A stretch of DNA of 5,243 nt from Candidatus Egaibacter danicus (GTDB taxonomy: Bacteria; Pseudomonadota; Gammaproteobacteria; Burkholderiales; Burkholderiaceae), in contig JAABRC010000156.1 of assembly GCA_011391115.1 (NCBI GenBank), positions 1 to 5,243 of the forward strand, given 5' to 3'. How positions within the stretch are numbered: the stretch's first letter is position 1; every line of letters starts with the position of its first letter. The position numbers were made by a program, and so were the translations under genes. The notes below the pieces were generated by a model. That model saw only the letters and a program-made list of their open reading frames with translations, searched no databases and had not been told where the DNA came from. Shown piece after piece: positions 3,744 through 5,243 of the stretch.

Positions 3744-5243
3744 TCAAGTGACCTTGAAAGAAAATGAACAGGGTGTTTTTTGCCAGGCCAGCGTTTCTTC
3801 GCGCAGCAAGTGGGCTGATTGCGGATAGGCCTCGACCCAGCCCAGGCGGCAGGTCAGTTCGAAGCCGTTGCCTTGGCGGCTGTCATTCACGATCTGCAAA
3901 CCTGCCGTGTCTGGATCCCGCCTGGCGTGGCACAGGATGATGGCCAGGCGTAGCGCCAGAAGCTGCTGCACGAAGACCTGGTCTTCAAAATCTGCATCCA
4001 GCTTGCGCAGCTTGCCGCGTTGCCCCAACACCAGCAGGCTGAGCTTGTGCAATTCAGCCGCCGCAAATCCCATCGCGTCGGCGTTGTCTAGAATATAGGC
4101 ACCATGCTTGTGGTAGTCGCTGTGTGAAATCTGGGTGCCAATTTCGTGCAATTGCGCCGACCACATCAGCTTGCGCCGGTTACGCTCGTGATCCGGAGTG
4201 GACAGGTCCGACGAATTAGTGTGAAGCTGGTCAAACAATTGGGTCGCTACTATACCGACCCGGTTGCCATGCGTCGCGTCAGCCTCGAATTTGGTAACCA
4301 GCCGCTGAACTGATCTGGACCGGGTGTCAGCCGTGTCTTCCGTGTTCCCCACCAGGTCATACAACACGCCGTGCCGCAGCCCGCCGCTGGCGGCCTTCAT
4401 TTCGTTGATACCCAGCAAATCAAAAGTAGCCCGCAGGATGCTCAACCCTCCGCCAATAATGGCCCGCCGGTCATCCTTCATCCCTGCTAGCCGCAGGCGG
4501 TCCGCGTTCTGGGCTTCCAGTAGTTTTTCCAGCAGCCAGTCCAGCCCCGCCTGGGTGACCGAGCCCTCCGGCCAGCCGGCAGCTGCCAACACATCTCCCA
4601 CGGCACCAATGGTGCCCGCAGAGCCGTAGGCCACGTCCCAGGAGTCCCGGCGATACGCGTTCAGGGCTTCATCCAGTACTGCCTTGGCGGCAATCTCGGC
4701 CATCTGAAAGGCGCGTGAGGTGAATTTGCCGTCAGCGAAATAGCGCGCGGACCAGGCAATGCTGCCTACGCGATAAGACTCCATGACCCTCGCATCAGAT
4801 CCGTGACCCAATATCAGTTCGGTAGACCGCCCGCCAATGTCGGCGACGAGCCGGCGCTCGGAAGATTGGGGCAGCAGCTTGGCCACACCCAGATAGATCA
4901 GGCGGGCTTCTTCCCGGCCGGAAATCACGTCAATGGGAAAGCCCAGGATGTCATTGGCCTTGAGCAAGAAGTCTTCCCGGTTGCGGGCCTCGCGAAGCGT
5001 CTGGGTCGCAACGGCGCGCACCTGGGTCTTCTTGAAACCCGCCAGCCGCTCACCAAAACGGGCCAGGCAGTCCCAACCGCGTTGCATGGCCTCGGGTGTC
5101 AGGTTGCGTTCGTCGTCCAGACCGTTGCCCTGGCGCACCGTTTCCTTCAGGTATTCCGTGCGGTAAAACTGCCCATGGTCCAGGCGCCCAATCTCCAGGC
5201 GAAAGCTGTTGGAGCCCAAGTCCACGGCAGCCAGTCGAGTTCC
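3744..5243 (-). CDS. ppx: Exopolyphosphatase (Ppx/GppA family), lacking only the first codons
   Basis: Ppx removes phosphate from the end of polyphosphate chains; the related GppA acts on pppGpp. The frame runs off the right edge (GTRLAAVDLGSNSF...), so the true start is a few codons outside; the GTG at 5225 would cut through the first strand and is not the start. In the window there are 499 residues, against about 513 for E. coli Ppx. Visible motifs are the first phosphate-binding loop DLGSNSFRLEI, SGREEARLIYLG with the family's catalytic Glu, the second phosphate loop VADIGGRSTELILG (codons around 4827-4829), and GSAGTIGAVGDVL. The C-terminal HD-like helical domain includes LHEIGTQISHSDYHKHGAYIL. 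Arg replaces the third Gly of the usual DIGGGSTE. The position opposite ppk-sixA favours Ppx over GppA. It converges on the EAL/GGDEF gene with 8 bp between stops. Its promoter is outside the window. Confidence 0.94.
   Translation of the reverse strand, partial: GTRLAAVDLGSNSFRLEIGRLDHGQFYRTEYLKETVRQGNGLDDERNLTPEAMQRGWDCLARFGERLAGFKKTQVRAVATQTLREARNREDFLLKANDILGFPIDVISGREEARLIYLGVAKLLPQSSERRLVADIGGRSTELILGHGSDARVMESYRVGSIAWSARYFADGKFTSRAFQMAEIAAKAVLDEALNAYRRDSWDVAYGSAGTIGAVGDVLAAAGWPEGSVTQAGLDWLLEKLLEAQNADRLRLAGMKDDRRAIIGGGLSILRATFDLLGINEMKAASGGLRHGVLYDLVGNTEDTADTRSRSVQRLVTKFEADATHGNRVGIVATQLFDQLHTNSSDLSTPDHERNRRKLMWSAQLHEIGTQISHSDYHKHGAYILDNADAMGFAAAELHKLSLLVLGQRGKLRKLDADFEDQVFVQQLLALRLAIILCHARRDPDTAGLQIVNDSRQGNGFELTCRLGWVEAYPQSAHLLREETLAWQKTPCSFSFKVT

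Noticed and set aside
3744..3757. TCAAG-TGAC-CTTGA stem as a terminator between the convergent genes
   Set aside because: It is only five AT-containing base pairs with no T-tract on either strand, and it lies within the last codons of ppx.
5223..5225. GTG at 5225 as the ppx start
   Set aside because: The frame is open to the window edge, and the preceding residues (RLAA) belong to the first strand leading into the DLGSNSF phosphate loop; the real start is outside the window.

Overview
The window looks like chromosomal DNA of a betaproteobacterium. Burkholderiales, perhaps a Comamonadaceae/Rhodoferax-like organism, is the best guess. This rests on the style of the Ppk1, SixA and Ppx proteins, the moderately high G+C of the genes and the convergent placement of ppk-sixA and ppx. 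It is recognition from memory, not a database result, and the genus is uncertain. There are no rRNA, tRNA, CRISPR or insertion-sequence signals.

Layout, left to right. (1) The 3' end of polyphosphate kinase ppk1 (+), cut by the left edge. (2) sixA (+), a phosphohistidine phosphatase whose ATG overlaps the ppk stop codon. (3) On the minus strand, facing sixA across about 31 bp, a 149-residue protein with a long Lys/Ala/Pro-rich, histone-H1-like tail and a C-terminal ribbon-helix-helix-like DNA-binding domain. (4) A divergent, AT-richer intergenic region (1603-1866). It holds a 9-bp tandem repeat over the probable promoter of the minus-strand gene and a ribosome-binding site for the next gene. 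(5) On the plus strand, a 622-residue cyclic-di-GMP protein in the order EAL - CBS-like - GGDEF. (6) On the minus strand, nearly complete exopolyphosphatase ppx, converging on the EAL/GGDEF gene with only 8 bp between stop codons and losing its first few codons at the right edge.

How the genes may work together: Ppk1 makes polyphosphate through a phosphohistidine intermediate, SixA removes phosphate from histidine, and Ppx degrades polyphosphate. Between the making and breaking genes sit a c-di-GMP turnover enzyme and a small basic DNA-binding protein. The most interesting reading is a locus linking polyphosphate metabolism, c-di-GMP signalling and nucleoid or granule organisation. The protein families and gene order can be read from the sequence; the functional link is inference.
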